A stretch of DNA of 64,000 nucleotides from an uncultured Fibrobacter sp. GTDB lineage: Bacteria; Fibrobacterota; Fibrobacteria; Fibrobacterales; Fibrobacteraceae. Shown piece by piece: positions 20,886 through 30,628 of this stretch. The stretch lies in contig CAMKMX010000008.1 in NCBI GenBank assembly GCA_946414025.1, positions 1-64,000 on the forward strand. Direction: 5' to 3'. Under the pieces are notes generated by a model, which saw nothing but the letters and a program-made list of their open reading frames with translations, did not search any database and was not told the DNA's origin. The translations under genes were made by a program, and so were the position numbers. The stretch's first letter is position 1; each line of letters begins with the position of its first letter.

Positions 20886-20898
20886 TATGACGCTCGGC

Positions 20899-23304
20899 TT
20901 ATTTCGCTTTCTTCATAATCTGCTTGAGCATGGAGTTGAGCTTGCCGATCTGGACGGGGGCGGCGGGCTTTTTCGGCTGCTGGCCCGGGCGTTCCTTACC
21001 GGCAATCTTGTTCTTCAGGTCGGCGATGGTAGCGTGGCCCTGGATGCCCCCCTGGGGGCGTCCGCCGCGGTTATCGCGGCCGCGGCCACCGAAACCGCCC
21101 TTGGGTCCGCCGACACGCTGGCCGCGAGGGCCACTCACGCCCGCACCGGCAACACCGTCGGTAGATTCCTGCTTCATGGAGAGGCTGATGCGCTTCTGGT
21201 TTGCGTCCACCGCCACCACACGGACCTTCACGATGTCACCCACCGTCAAGGCCTCCTTGGCGTCGGCAATGAACTTGTCGCTGATTTCGGACACGTGCAC
21301 CAGGCCGTCCTGATGGACACCGATATCCACGAAGGCACCGAAGTTCGCCACGTTGGTCACCACGCCTTCCATCCAGCTGCCCGTCACCAGGTCGTTGATG
21401 GTCTTGATGCGGTCGTCGAACTTGGCGTAACGGAATTCCTTACGGGGGTCGCGGCTGGGTTTCTGGAGTTCTTTCAGAATGTCGTCCAGGGTAGCCTTAC
21501 CCACCTCGTCGGAGAGGAACTCTTCCAGGTTGATGGCCTTCACCGCCTCGGCGTTGCCCACCATGTCCTTCACGGAGACTCCGGCCTTTTCGGCCATCTT
21601 CTCCACCAGGGCGTAGTTTTCGGGGTGCACGGCGGAATCGTCCAGCGGGTTTTCCGCGCCGGGGATACGCATAAAGCCTGCGGCCTGTTCAAAAGCCTTG
21701 GGGCCAAAGCCCTTCACGTTCTTCAGGGCTTCGCGGCTGGCGTAAGCGCCGTTTTCTTCGCGATACTTCACAATGGCTTCGGAAAGGGTGCTGCTCAGGC
21801 CCGCCACGTGGGAAAGGAGCGGTGCGGAGGCGCTGTTCACATCTACACCCACCATGTTCACGCAGCTTTCCACCACTTCGTCCAGGCGCTTTTTCAGTTC
21901 ACGCTGGTTCACGTCGTGCTGGTACTGGCCCACGCCGATAGACTGGGGGTCCACCTTCACCAGTTCGGCAAGGGGGTCCTGTAGACGGCGACCGATGGAA
22001 ATGGCTCCACGGGTGGTCACGTCTTCTTTCGGGAATTCCTGGATGGCAATCATGCTGGCACTATAGACAGAAGCACCCGCCTCGCTCACAATAACGCGGG
22101 GCGGAACCTTGCCCTTGAACTTCAGGGCCATCTCGCCACAGAAGGCGTCGGTCTCGCGACTTGCAGTCCCGTTACCGATGGCAATCAGGTCAATCTTGTA
22201 CTTGTCGATAAGCTGCATCAGGTAGACGCAGGCGCCAGCCTTGTCGTTCTTGGGTTCGTGGGGGTAAATCACGCCATGGTCCATGAACTTGCCGTTCTCG
22301 TCCAGAACGGCCACCTTGCAGCCGGTACGGAAACCGGGGTCCAGGGCAAGTACGGCCTTGTGGCCAGCGGGAGCGGCCAGCAAAACGTCTTGCAGGTTCT
22401 TGCTGAACACCTTGAAGGCCTCCTCTTCGGCGGCGTCCTTCAAAAGCAGGCGCACTTCGCTTTCCATGCTGGGCTGCAGCAGGCGTTCCCAGGCGTCCTG
22501 GCACATGTCTTCCAGGTAGGGTTTCCATACGGAATCCTTCTTGATGACCTGGGACTTCAGGTAGCCCACCAATTCTTCGGTAGGCACTTCGATAGAAAGA
22601 CGGAGCACCTTTTCCTTTTCGCCACGGCGGAGCGCCAGCATGCGGTGGCTCGGAATCTTGGAAACGGGTTCACTGAAGTCGTAGTAGTCCTTGAACTTGG
22701 TCTCCTGCTTTTCGAAATCCTTCTTGACCTTGCTGACCATGACGCCCTTCTTTTCCATCTGGGCGCGGAGGTACTGGCGGAATTCCGTATTGTCGGCCAC
22801 TTCTTCGGCCAAGATGTCGGCTGCACCCTTGAGGGCGGCCTTCGGGTCGGCCAGGCCCTTTTCTTCGGAGAGGTAAATGCGGGCGATTTCTTCGGCGGTA
22901 TTGCTGGTGTCTTCCTGTTCCCACATCAGGCGGGCGAGCGGCTCCAGGCCAAGTTCCTTGGCGATGGTGGCGCGGGTACGCTTCTTGGGCTTGTAGGGAG
23001 CGTAAATATCTTCAAGCAGGGTCTTGTCCTTGCAGGCCTCGATCTGGGCCTTCAGTTCGGGGGTAAGCTTGCCCTGTTCCTCGATGCTCTTGAGGATGGT
23101 TTCCTTGCGGTCGGTCAGTTCCTGCAGGTAGTCGCGACGGTGGCTGATGTCGCGGAGTTCAATTTCGTTCAGGGTTCCCGTCTGGTCCTTGCGGTAACGG
23201 GCGATAAAGGGGATAGTGCCCCCCTGGTCCATGAGTTCCAGGGCCTTGGCCACGCGCCAAGTTTCAAGTTTCAGCTCTTCAGCAATAATGGCAGAAAAAT
23301 CCAT
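20899..23304 (-). CDS. tex: Tex family S1 RNA-binding protein
   Basis: GTIPFIARYRKDQTG, LALDPGFRTGCK, ASVYSAS, C-terminal S1 domain. Confidence 0.95.
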   Translation of the reverse strand: MDFSAIIAEELKLETWRVAKALELMDQGGTIPFIARYRKDQTGTLNEIELRDISHRRDYLQELTDRKETILKSIEEQGKLTPELKAQIEACKDKTLLEDIYAPYKPKKRTRATIAKELGLEPLARLMWEQEDTSNTAEEIARIYLSEEKGLADPKAALKGAADILAEEVADNTEFRQYLRAQMEKKGVMVSKVKKDFEKQETKFKDYYDFSEPVSKIPSHRMLALRRGEKEKVLRLSIEVPTEELVGYLKSQVIKKDSVWKPYLEDMCQDAWERLLQPSMESEVRLLLKDAAEEEAFKVFSKNLQDVLLAAPAGHKAVLALDPGFRTGCKVAVLDENGKFMDHGVIYPHEPKNDKAGACVYLMQLIDKYKIDLIAIGNGTASRETDAFCGEMALKFKGKVPPRVIVSEAGASVYSASMIAIQEFPKEDVTTRGAISIGRRLQDPLAELVKVDPQSIGVGQYQHDVNQRELKKRLDEVVESCVNMVGVDVNSASAPLLSHVAGLSSTLSEAIVKYREENGAYASREALKNVKGFGPKAFEQAAGFMRIPGAENPLDDSAVHPENYALVEKMAEKAGVSVKDMVGNAEAVKAINLEEFLSDEVGKATLDDILKELQKPSRDPRKEFRYAKFDDRIKTINDLVTGSWMEGVVTNVANFGAFVDIGVHQDGLVHVSEISDKFIADAKEALTVGDIVKVRVVAVDANQKRISLSMKQESTDGVAGAGVSGPRGQRVGGPKGGFGGRGRDNRGGRPQGGIQGHATIADLKNKIAGKERPGQQPKKPAAPVQIGKLNSMLKQIMKKAK

Positions 23305-23442
23305 AATTCATTTTCCGATTGGAGGGTCCTAGTCTTCCGAAAAGGCCCTAAGTTAAACAACCCGGCGGCGTCTGCCGCAGGGCACCCTCGCGGGTCTGTT
23401 GAATATAGTAAAAGGTCACCTCAAAAAGGGAATTTTTAGGCT

Positions 23443-24588
23443 CTAATGGCGGCCAGAAGGTCTCGGTTTCGGGGCCGAAGAAGTCCTGGACCTGTGGGCC
23501 GGCTGGCTGATGGAGCCGCCCTGGTTCCTGGAATCGTAACGACGGTTGTCGTAGCGTCTGGAATCGTCGTCGCTGTCCACGTAACGGGTCGGGAGCCTTT
23601 CCGGTTCGATACCGCCCGGGCCTGGAGCTGGCCGCCTTGCCGCAGGGGCCGAAGCAGGGCTAGCCGCAGGATAAGACTGGGGAGCAGGCGCCGTCATCAC
23701 CCGGGTGGCAGGTGCAGGTACTGTACGTGTAGCCGGTGCAGGTGCCGTCGACATTCTGGCTCCAGAGGGAGCAGGCGCCACACGCACAGCAGGAGCGGGA
23801 GCCACACGGCTGGCGGGCGCCGGAGCGGGCCTTCTCGGAGGCGGGCTGTTAAAGTGGTGGGGCGGACGGTAGCGCCTCGGGTGCCGGGGAATCGGCCGAT
23901 GGGCATACCAGCGGGTATCCCGCACGTAGATAACGCGGGGGCCCCAGTCTATCCAGCAGGAACCCCAACCCCATTCGCCGAACCAGGTGCCCAGCCACAC
24001 GCCGGAACCGTAATAGACACGGCTATAGCCGTCGTAACGCACGTAATAGACCACGCGGGGGTTATAGACCGGCACGTAAACGTATTCCTTCTGCACCGGG
24101 TATATAGTGATGTTGTCGCCGGCCTCCACCTTCACCTGTTCATTTGTCTTCAAGTGTCCGTAGTCGTAGGCCTTCTGGCGCATGCGCTGCACCGCCTCCA
24201 TCACGTCTTCTTTCTGGTTAGTGACGGCATCGCCCAGCTGGTCGGTCCAGGTGCGGTACTTGCTCATCATGGAAAGCACCGACGGGAACGGCAAAAGCGC
24301 CTGCACGCTGGGGTCGTATGGCAGGTTCGCCTCCTCGATGGCGTTGGCGAGGGTCTCCCCCTTCAGGTTCTTGTGGGATTCCGCCCACAGGGCGGCGGGG
24401 GCAATCTGGTTTCCATAGGTGGAAGCGTCCAGTACCTGCACCAAAAGCGGGTCAGGGTAAAGGGCGATGTTTGCCACCAGGGTGTCCAGCTCCGAAGTAG
24501 AGTAATTGGCCTGGGCAAAGCCCGAAGCACCAAGGCAAAGGACCAGCGCGGCCATCACATTCAGCAATCTCGAAAACAACCTGTCCAC
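23443..24588 (-). CDS. DUF3300-like exported protein, GTG start
   Basis: Signal peptide, LVANIALYPDPLLVQVLDASTYGNQI; AAAGGAGG before GTG. Confidence 0.75.
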   Translation of the reverse strand: MDRLFSRLLNVMAALVLCLGASGFAQANYSTSELDTLVANIALYPDPLLVQVLDASTYGNQIAPAALWAESHKNLKGETLANAIEEANLPYDPSVQALLPFPSVLSMMSKYRTWTDQLGDAVTNQKEDVMEAVQRMRQKAYDYGHLKTNEQVKVEAGDNITIYPVQKEYVYVPVYNPRVVYYVRYDGYSRVYYGSGVWLGTWFGEWGWGSCWIDWGPRVIYVRDTRWYAHRPIPRHPRRYRPPHHFNSPPPRRPAPAPASRVAPAPAVRVAPAPSGARMSTAPAPATRTVPAPATRVMTAPAPQSYPAASPASAPAARRPAPGPGGIEPERLPTRYVDSDDDSRRYDNRRYDSRNQGGSISQPAHRSRTSSAPKPRPSGRH

Positions 24589-24674
24589 GGGAACCTCCTT
24601 TGCAGTTCTCGTTAAATATACAAATTTACACAGCTTTGAATGTCCATTTTTCTCTACCAAGCTGGTAGAGAATA

Positions 24675-24860
24675 TCACAATCGGAACAAATCAATTTCTT
24701 CCCGAGTCAGTTCGCACATCGGCTTTCCGACTCTTTCCGCATAGCGGGACAATTCCAAAAGGTTGACATGCATCGACGGAGCATCCTTGTACGGATCGGG
24801 AACAGCCTTGTAGGCCTCCATCGATTCCGCCAAGATGACGGGTCCTTTAGTTCCATTCAT
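24675..24860 (-). CDS. Small (61 aa) protein, candidate partner of upstream GNAT-like protein
   Basis: ATG overlaps the upstream gene end out of frame (14 bp). Confidence 0.55.
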   Translation of the reverse strand: MNGTKGPVILAESMEAYKAVPDPYKDAPSMHVNLLELSRYAERVGKPMCELTREEIDLFRL

Positions 24861-25401
24861 AGGTGTATGTCTCCAAAAGATGTTTTGCCGCCTTTTCATT
24901 CACGAAAAAATGGTATTCATGCAATGAACCTAGGAATATGGCTCCTAATACGCCAATATAGTGATTTAGCAGTTCTTTGTTAAGGGCAAAACCATGAATC
25001 GCCCCTTGATATCCCCACTGAATTGACTTGTCGGCAGCAATGGCGAACAAATGTCCGCCAACCCCAACGTATTTTTGCGAACCGTTCAAATGCTTATTAT
25101 TGCGAGGTGCCGTACATGCCCAATGAATAAAAGACGCCACAGAATTTTTGTCGTTTTTCACCCCTACAAGCCCCTGTATTTCGTTATTTTCCTTTAGTGC
25201 AAGGGCAAAAATCTCGACATTGTCCGGAACTTCAATCCAGTTAATTCCCCAACCATTTTTTTCGTTGAATTTTTTCAGGAACGAGCGACTTTCTATCCTG
25301 AACACAACCGTTTCCTTGATTTCGCCAGTTTCCGTATCCTTAAGGCATGGGACAATTTCGTCAAGCCAGATACCGACACCACTAGTTTTCGCATCATTCA
25401 T
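24847..25401 (-). CDS. GNAT acetyltransferase-like protein
   Basis: VGVGGHLFAIAADKSIQWGYQGAIHGFA resembles GNAT motif A region. Confidence 0.5.
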   Translation of the reverse strand: MNDAKTSGVGIWLDEIVPCLKDTETGEIKETVVFRIESRSFLKKFNEKNGWGINWIEVPDNVEIFALALKENNEIQGLVGVKNDKNSVASFIHWACTAPRNNKHLNGSQKYVGVGGHLFAIAADKSIQWGYQGAIHGFALNKELLNHYIGVLGAIFLGSLHEYHFFVNEKAAKHLLETYTYEWN

Positions 25402-26001
25402 CTTCTACTCCTCCCCCGCAGACATGCTGAAACAGCGGGGCTTTATTCTTTGTCATCGCGAGCTAATTCTACTCACTTGTGCACTAAATATAGGTTGTCA
25501 GAAAGCCATTGTCAAGAGGTTTCTACAATTTTTTTCTGGGCGTTACCCCTACAGAGGCTGGCTATATTCTCTTCGCTCACGGAGCCTTGCAAGCAGGTCT
25601 CCGCCCCAGGGGGTCACGCTTCGCAGGCTCGCTATCCCTAACGCTTTATTCTTCGTCTTTGACGCAACGATTGATTTTTCGTCAGTTCTACTCGGAATTC
25701 AAGTGTTTGGCTCGCCCCGTTCTTGAATTTACAGCCACCGAATTCGGGGCAAACGCGCCGTTGGCAAGCGATTTGGGCGATAATTTGGCAACCTTGCCCC
25801 CAACGGAAACATATTTGGCAAACGGTGTTTGCCAAATTAGGCAAGCAGTGATTGCCCAATCTGAAAAATGAATCTGCACACCGAAGATGAATTGACCAAC
25901 TGGCTCAAGAACGAAGTCAGCAACAAAAGTGACGCCCACTACCGCAAAAAAGGACTACAGAATAAGACCTTTACTATATTCTGTGAAAAAAAGGCTTTCT
26001 T

Positions 26002-26466
26002 ATGGAAAACTTTCTCGCTTTATTATCCATAGCATTCCAATTATCCGGCGCCATACTGTTGATGGTCAAGTTTTGGGGTAAACGTAAAAACGAAATTTTA
26101 CAGCAATACTTCAATTCATCGGAAAGTATTTGTAGAGACGACGGAGAAGAAGTTGTCCTGCACAAAGAGAAACTTCGGAAAATTTTCAAGGAAATCTACC
26201 TTACACGATTTTCATTCATATATATCGTATTAGGTTACGCTTTAAGTGTTCTTGACATATCAACTTCAAAATGCTCTGCAATTTTGATAATCATGTCTAT
26301 GTCCGTGCTCCTAATCTTACTTGCACACTTTGTTAGCATTCTCATTTGTAGAATCAAGTATTCCAAAGACCTAAAGATTCCCTATAACGAAGCCGTAGAA
26401 AAAGGGAACGCAATTCAAGAAATGTCACAGAAGGAAATTGACGAAATAATGAACTCGCTGCAGTAA
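26002..26466 (+). CDS. Small membrane protein of unknown function
   Basis: Two or three predicted TM segments; clear ORF. Confidence 0.5.
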   Translation: MENFLALLSIAFQLSGAILLMVKFWGKRKNEILQQYFNSSESICRDDGEEVVLHKEKLRKIFKEIYLTRFSFIYIVLGYALSVLDISTSKCSAILIIMSMSVLLILLAHFVSILICRIKYSKDLKIPYNEAVEKGNAIQEMSQKEIDEIMNSLQ

Positions 26467-26534
26467 GGAAATGATTGCAAAATGGCATTTTTTTTACGAA
26501 TGAAAAAAAAGACTTTTTCCTCTAAAAAACTTAT

Positions 26535-29261
26535 TTAGTGAATATCTTCATCTCTAACACAACGGACAGAGAGCCCAATATTATTTTTCCCATAAGCATC
26601 GTATCTAAATTCATTATTAAATCTCAAACTGGCAAAATATGCACCACAATAAGCATAATTTCCTTCATCACAATTTTCATCATGATATTCTGTAGAACTC
26701 CAGAACATCGCATATTCATAATTAAGATTATCTGTATGACCGGCAGGAAGAGCAGAGAAGCCAAAAACATCAGATCCGTTGCTTTCTCCAAACCATCCAG
26801 TAGATGATCTTAACGCCGAGCAAGTTTTTGTCGTTTTTCCAACAACATCAACAACTCCATCAAACAAAACATTCCATTCATTTCTTGTTGGTAAATGCCA
26901 GCCAATTGGGCAAATTCCTTGCACTCTTTCCGGCAAATTACAGGAACCTCCGTAAGCACATGTCTCGCTTTGATTTGACCAATAGGCATAATCAATCGCA
27001 GCATTCCAAGTATATAGACGGCCATATTTTGCACAACTATCTACGTCACTGTTATGGCACCAATTTTCATTTACCATACTAGGGTAATTTTGTTCATCTG
27101 CATAGTTCAGATTTTCTGCCATCCACATTTGGGTTTTTACGCCAATAGTCTTATAAACATGTCCATCACGTTCATCCGTCATTGTGCCCTGATTTAATCT
27201 TTCCGTTGTAAACAGCCACCCATCTGTTTCACACTTGTAATACGAGTATTGTCCACTCAAAATTCTATACTCGCCACGCGTATAACTTGTGCAACCCAGA
27301 TTCGCACGAAGATCATTTTCCGTAGCAGCCCTAAATACACCATCATCACACACATACTTATTTGTCAAGATTACATTTCCATCAACAATCGAGCCATCTG
27401 TCAAACATTGTTTTTTGTATGTATCTTTTTCTATTGTGGTGGCGTTGCGCCAAGCATTATCATCTGCTTCATAAATATAGTAAGTAGTAGTGTTGATTTG
27501 CCCTGCACGAACTTCACCATCAAAGTCTCCGGAGCCCCATGTCGCCGTATCTTTTTCTATATCTGTTGCCGTGCGCCAAGTTTGCGAATCGCAAATATAC
27601 CAGACCTTGTCACCGCCTTTACCTACAGTATCCTGCCTTAACGCAGTACATCCACGCAACCCTAGCGAACAGTCCTTTGCGTCACCGTTTCGCCAAACAC
27701 TATTTTCGTAGACATAGCAATTATTCGCATTCACGGAGCCGGGTTTGCTGTCACCGTCCTTCCCGGCAGCCCAACGGTACGTATCGTATTCGATAGCGGA
27801 AGCTTCGACCCAGTTGTTAGACTTGCAGATGTAATAGGTCGAGCCGACCTTTCCGATTGAATCCGCAATCGCACTGACACACCCTCCAAGTTTTGCCTCA
27901 ACATTACTTGTCGCACGCCAAGCCGTCCTGTCGAACACATAGATCGTGTCTGTCACGTTGCCTTTCTTGATTGCTCCGTCTGTAGAATCCTTCCAGCCGA
28001 AAGTGTCTTTCTCGTATGTGGTCGCGTTGCGCCAATTCTTTGTATCGCAAATATACCACACCTTGTCGCTGCCTTTGCCTACGGTATCCTGTCTTAGCGT
28101 CGTACATCCTCGAAGGCCAAGCGAACAATCTGTGTCATTTCCGCTACGCCAACTACCATCTTCAAATATATAGCAGTTTGTCTTGACAACATCGCCGGGT
28201 TTTATGTCGGCATCATCACCATCTTCCCACTTATATGTATCCTTCTCTAAATCGGTTGCCATACGCCAGGCATTGTTATCGCAAATAAAATGAATTCCAT
28301 TATTTACACTTAACGCATTGCTGTTTGTTATCTCTTCACTCTGGCGTTCCTTGTTGCAGGTTCCGAGACCATAGTTCTGCCACCAGAAATTATCTACATA
28401 CTTTTCAAAGGCAGGAATATCTGAAGACAATTCCCATTTTACAATATTTCCACGTATATTCGCTATTTTCCCATTTAAACTGATCGAACTAGCCCAATCA
28501 GCAATCGCCGTCGCTGTTTTTTTATCATCCCACTTGCCATCCTTTTCTATATCAAACGCATAATCATTGAGCCTTTCAGTAAAATCAGCTTCACTCAAAT
28601 CACCTTGCATTAACACACTTATGGCAAGAAGTGCTGCAGCGCCATCATCTGTACCGAATATATTCAGGTCTTCTGAATTTTTAAAATCACCTTCAATCTC
28701 AAAAGAAGTCAAAACTTCCTTTTCAGCCCGTTTCTTGGCTTCAGAAACCACTACGGAATCATCTGCAGCAAGATACAGGGAGCGTTCATACTCTAAATGC
28801 GTTAGCAAATTCACGTTGACTTCATCACGATTACTGAGATCAGAGAGCGCAAAAAGTTCCACTGGGGCTTTGGAATTTACACCTGTATTTTCATTACGAT
28901 AAAATCCGCTCGCTTTCAATACCACATAGGGAGAAACCAAACTTTCAATGTTCACGGAGAATTCTCCTTGATCATTTATCTTTCCTTGATAACTACGTCC
29001 CGTCTGTGCCAGGGTTTCGCCATTGAGTGCCTGTATAGTAACACTGGATCCATTCACGAAAGGTCCCTTCTGGGAAACTCCGGACACGGTCTTGTTTTCG
29101 ATGGCGATAATGCCGGCGTCTTCTTCGGTGCCGCCCACCTTAGGGTCGTCGCCACAGGCGGCGAGAAGAACGACCACTGCAGCAAGGGGCAGGACCTTCC
29201 AAATTGACAGGAGATTCCCGGTCAAGCCGGGAATGACAACATGACTATCCGTGTATTTCAT
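26535..29261 (-). CDS. FISUMP/TIGR02145 lipoprotein with internal repeats
   Basis: Lipobox VVLLAACGDD; repeated WRxATxxEKDT units; C-terminal TIGR02145 domain. Confidence 0.85.
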   Translation of the reverse strand: MKYTDSHVVIPGLTGNLLSIWKVLPLAAVVVLLAACGDDPKVGGTEEDAGIIAIENKTVSGVSQKGPFVNGSSVTIQALNGETLAQTGRSYQGKINDQGEFSVNIESLVSPYVVLKASGFYRNENTGVNSKAPVELFALSDLSNRDEVNVNLLTHLEYERSLYLAADDSVVVSEAKKRAEKEVLTSFEIEGDFKNSEDLNIFGTDDGAAALLAISVLMQGDLSEADFTERLNDYAFDIEKDGKWDDKKTATAIADWASSISLNGKIANIRGNIVKWELSSDIPAFEKYVDNFWWQNYGLGTCNKERQSEEITNSNALSVNNGIHFICDNNAWRMATDLEKDTYKWEDGDDADIKPGDVVKTNCYIFEDGSWRSGNDTDCSLGLRGCTTLRQDTVGKGSDKVWYICDTKNWRNATTYEKDTFGWKDSTDGAIKKGNVTDTIYVFDRTAWRATSNVEAKLGGCVSAIADSIGKVGSTYYICKSNNWVEASAIEYDTYRWAAGKDGDSKPGSVNANNCYVYENSVWRNGDAKDCSLGLRGCTALRQDTVGKGGDKVWYICDSQTWRTATDIEKDTATWGSGDFDGEVRAGQINTTTYYIYEADDNAWRNATTIEKDTYKKQCLTDGSIVDGNVILTNKYVCDDGVFRAATENDLRANLGCTSYTRGEYRILSGQYSYYKCETDGWLFTTERLNQGTMTDERDGHVYKTIGVKTQMWMAENLNYADEQNYPSMVNENWCHNSDVDSCAKYGRLYTWNAAIDYAYWSNQSETCAYGGSCNLPERVQGICPIGWHLPTRNEWNVLFDGVVDVVGKTTKTCSALRSSTGWFGESNGSDVFGFSALPAGHTDNLNYEYAMFWSSTEYHDENCDEGNYAYCGAYFASLRFNNEFRYDAYGKNNIGLSVRCVRDEDIH
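29213..29237 (+). repeat. REP-like palindrome GATTCCCGGTCAAGCCGGGAATGAC
   Basis: Near-perfect palindrome; related copies at 29310, 30320, 37130. Confidence 0.85.
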
Positions 29262-30178
29262 TTTTCCTCCTTTGGGGAGAAGGGTGTTTTTTTGCTTAAA
29301 CTGCTCAAAGATCCCCGCCTGCGCGGGGATGACGAAGAAGGTCGCGGGGATGACATTCTCTCATCTAACCTTTCCGCCATAGGGAACAGTTGCATGTTCA
29401 GACGGTACACTTTTTCGACTACGGAATCGCTTTGTACCAACGCTACAATCCGGCGGCGACATTCTGCAAGTTCCTTGACAACCTCAGCGTAGCACCTTTC
29501 GGACATCCCGAGGGTAAGGCCTGTCATATCCCTTTCCGCCTTCGGGTAGTCCAGGGCGGCAAGGGCAAGTTCACCCATCTGGCGCTGGAGTTCTGTGGCG
29601 GCCAGAGACTTCGCCGTAGAATTATCCATCTTCACAGACTTGGAACATTGCCTGTAATTGCCGTTCTTGTCTCTCGTCAATAAACCGCTTTTCACCAGGA
29701 ACTTGAGGGCGTCGGAAACTTCGGCGGCAGAGAGTTCCGGCCTGCAGGCCTTGGCCATGTCCATGGGGCGGGCGTTGGGCATGGCGGGTGCCAGTTCCCG
29801 CAGCAACACGTTCTTGTAGGAGTCAAAAAACTTGAAGGACTCCGCCCCCACCACCTCCACCTTGTTCTCTTCGGCGATGGCCACCATTTTCGCGAAGTTC
29901 TCGTGACGGGCGGATTCGGTCTTTGCGTGGGCGTAGGCGACCATGGCGCCAAAGTAATCCACCTCGTAGCCCACCAAGTTCATGGCGGCGGCCACGCGGG
30001 CAACGGCAGATTCACTCAGGTTGAACTTGCCCTCGGCCACCTGTTTCAGGTACACGGGAGAACCGAATCCGGCAAGTGTCGCAAATTCACGCCAGGTAAA
30101 GGCCGAGGTACGCTTCTTGTAGGCGTAATAGTCAGCGATGTAGGCGCGATAGTCCTGGTATTCGGTAATGGGCCGCAT
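29258..30178 (-). CDS. TIGR02147 family protein
   Basis: YQDYRAYIADYYAYKKRTSAFTWREFATLAGFGSPVYLKQVAEGKFNLS; 4-bp overlap with FISUMP lipoprotein. Confidence 0.85.
   Translation of the reverse strand: MRPITEYQDYRAYIADYYAYKKRTSAFTWREFATLAGFGSPVYLKQVAEGKFNLSESAVARVAAAMNLVGYEVDYFGAMVAYAHAKTESARHENFAKMVAIAEENKVEVVGAESFKFFDSYKNVLLRELAPAMPNARPMDMAKACRPELSAAEVSDALKFLVKSGLLTRDKNGNYRQCSKSVKMDNSTAKSLAATELQRQMGELALAALDYPKAERDMTGLTLGMSERCYAEVVKELAECRRRIVALVQSDSVVEKVYRLNMQLFPMAERLDERMSSPRPSSSSPRRRGSLSSLSKKTPFSPKEEK
29310..29333 (+). repeat. REP-like palindrome GATCCCCGCCTGCGCGGGGATGAC
   Basis: Palindrome, same family layout GAT...ATGAC. Confidence 0.85.
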
Positions 30179-30319
30179 ACCTGGGAATATATGTTATTTT
30201 TTAAAGAAATGCAATATTTAACAATACAAAAATGCCGTTTTTTTTATAATTTTCTTTTTTTTTGAATAAAAATTAAGAAAATAGACAATACAATTTAAAG
30301 AATTTCCAAATAAAAAGGT

Positions 30320-30344
30320 GATGCCGGGACAAGCCCGGCATGAC
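30320..30344 (+). repeat. REP-like palindrome GATGCCGGGACAAGCCCGGCATGAC
   Basis: Palindrome, same family layout. Confidence 0.85.
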
Positions 30345-30360
30345 AGGTGGGTGTGGGGTG

Positions 30361-30508
30361 TTACAGAAACCCTTGCAGCTCGGTAAAACCATTTCGTGCG
30401 AGCACGATTGTTTTTACGCTCGCCTTACGGGGTTTTACAGAAACCCCCGCGGCTCAACCACGCCAACTCGCACAAGTGCGATTGGCACGGCATTCGCCTT
30501 ACGGGGTT
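30361..30508. repeat. Two tandem 74-bp hairpin units
   Basis: Both TTACAGAAACCC....CGCCTTACGGGGTT, central hairpins TCGTGC-GA-GCACGA and TCGCAC-AA-GTGCGA at offset 33. Confidence 0.85.
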
Positions 30509-30628
30509 TTAGGGGCGGAGCCCCTAGGAGAGGGGGTAGGCAAAGACTTGCCCTAGATTCTTCGACTCCACTTCGTTTCGCTCAGAATGACACGGAGCAA
30601 GGCTTTGCCGAGGGGGAGGCTTCCCCCT
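30509..30628 (-). repeat. GC-rich palindromic intergenic repeat, insertion-bearing copy
   Basis: Minus strand GGGGGAAGCCTCCCCC ... CCTACCCCCTCTCCTAGGGGCTCCGCCCCTAAAAC. Confidence 0.75.

Noticed and set aside
30361-30508. Integron attC sites
   Set aside because: No R'/R'' core sites (GTTRRRY/RYYYAAC) in the proper arrangement and no integron integrase in the window
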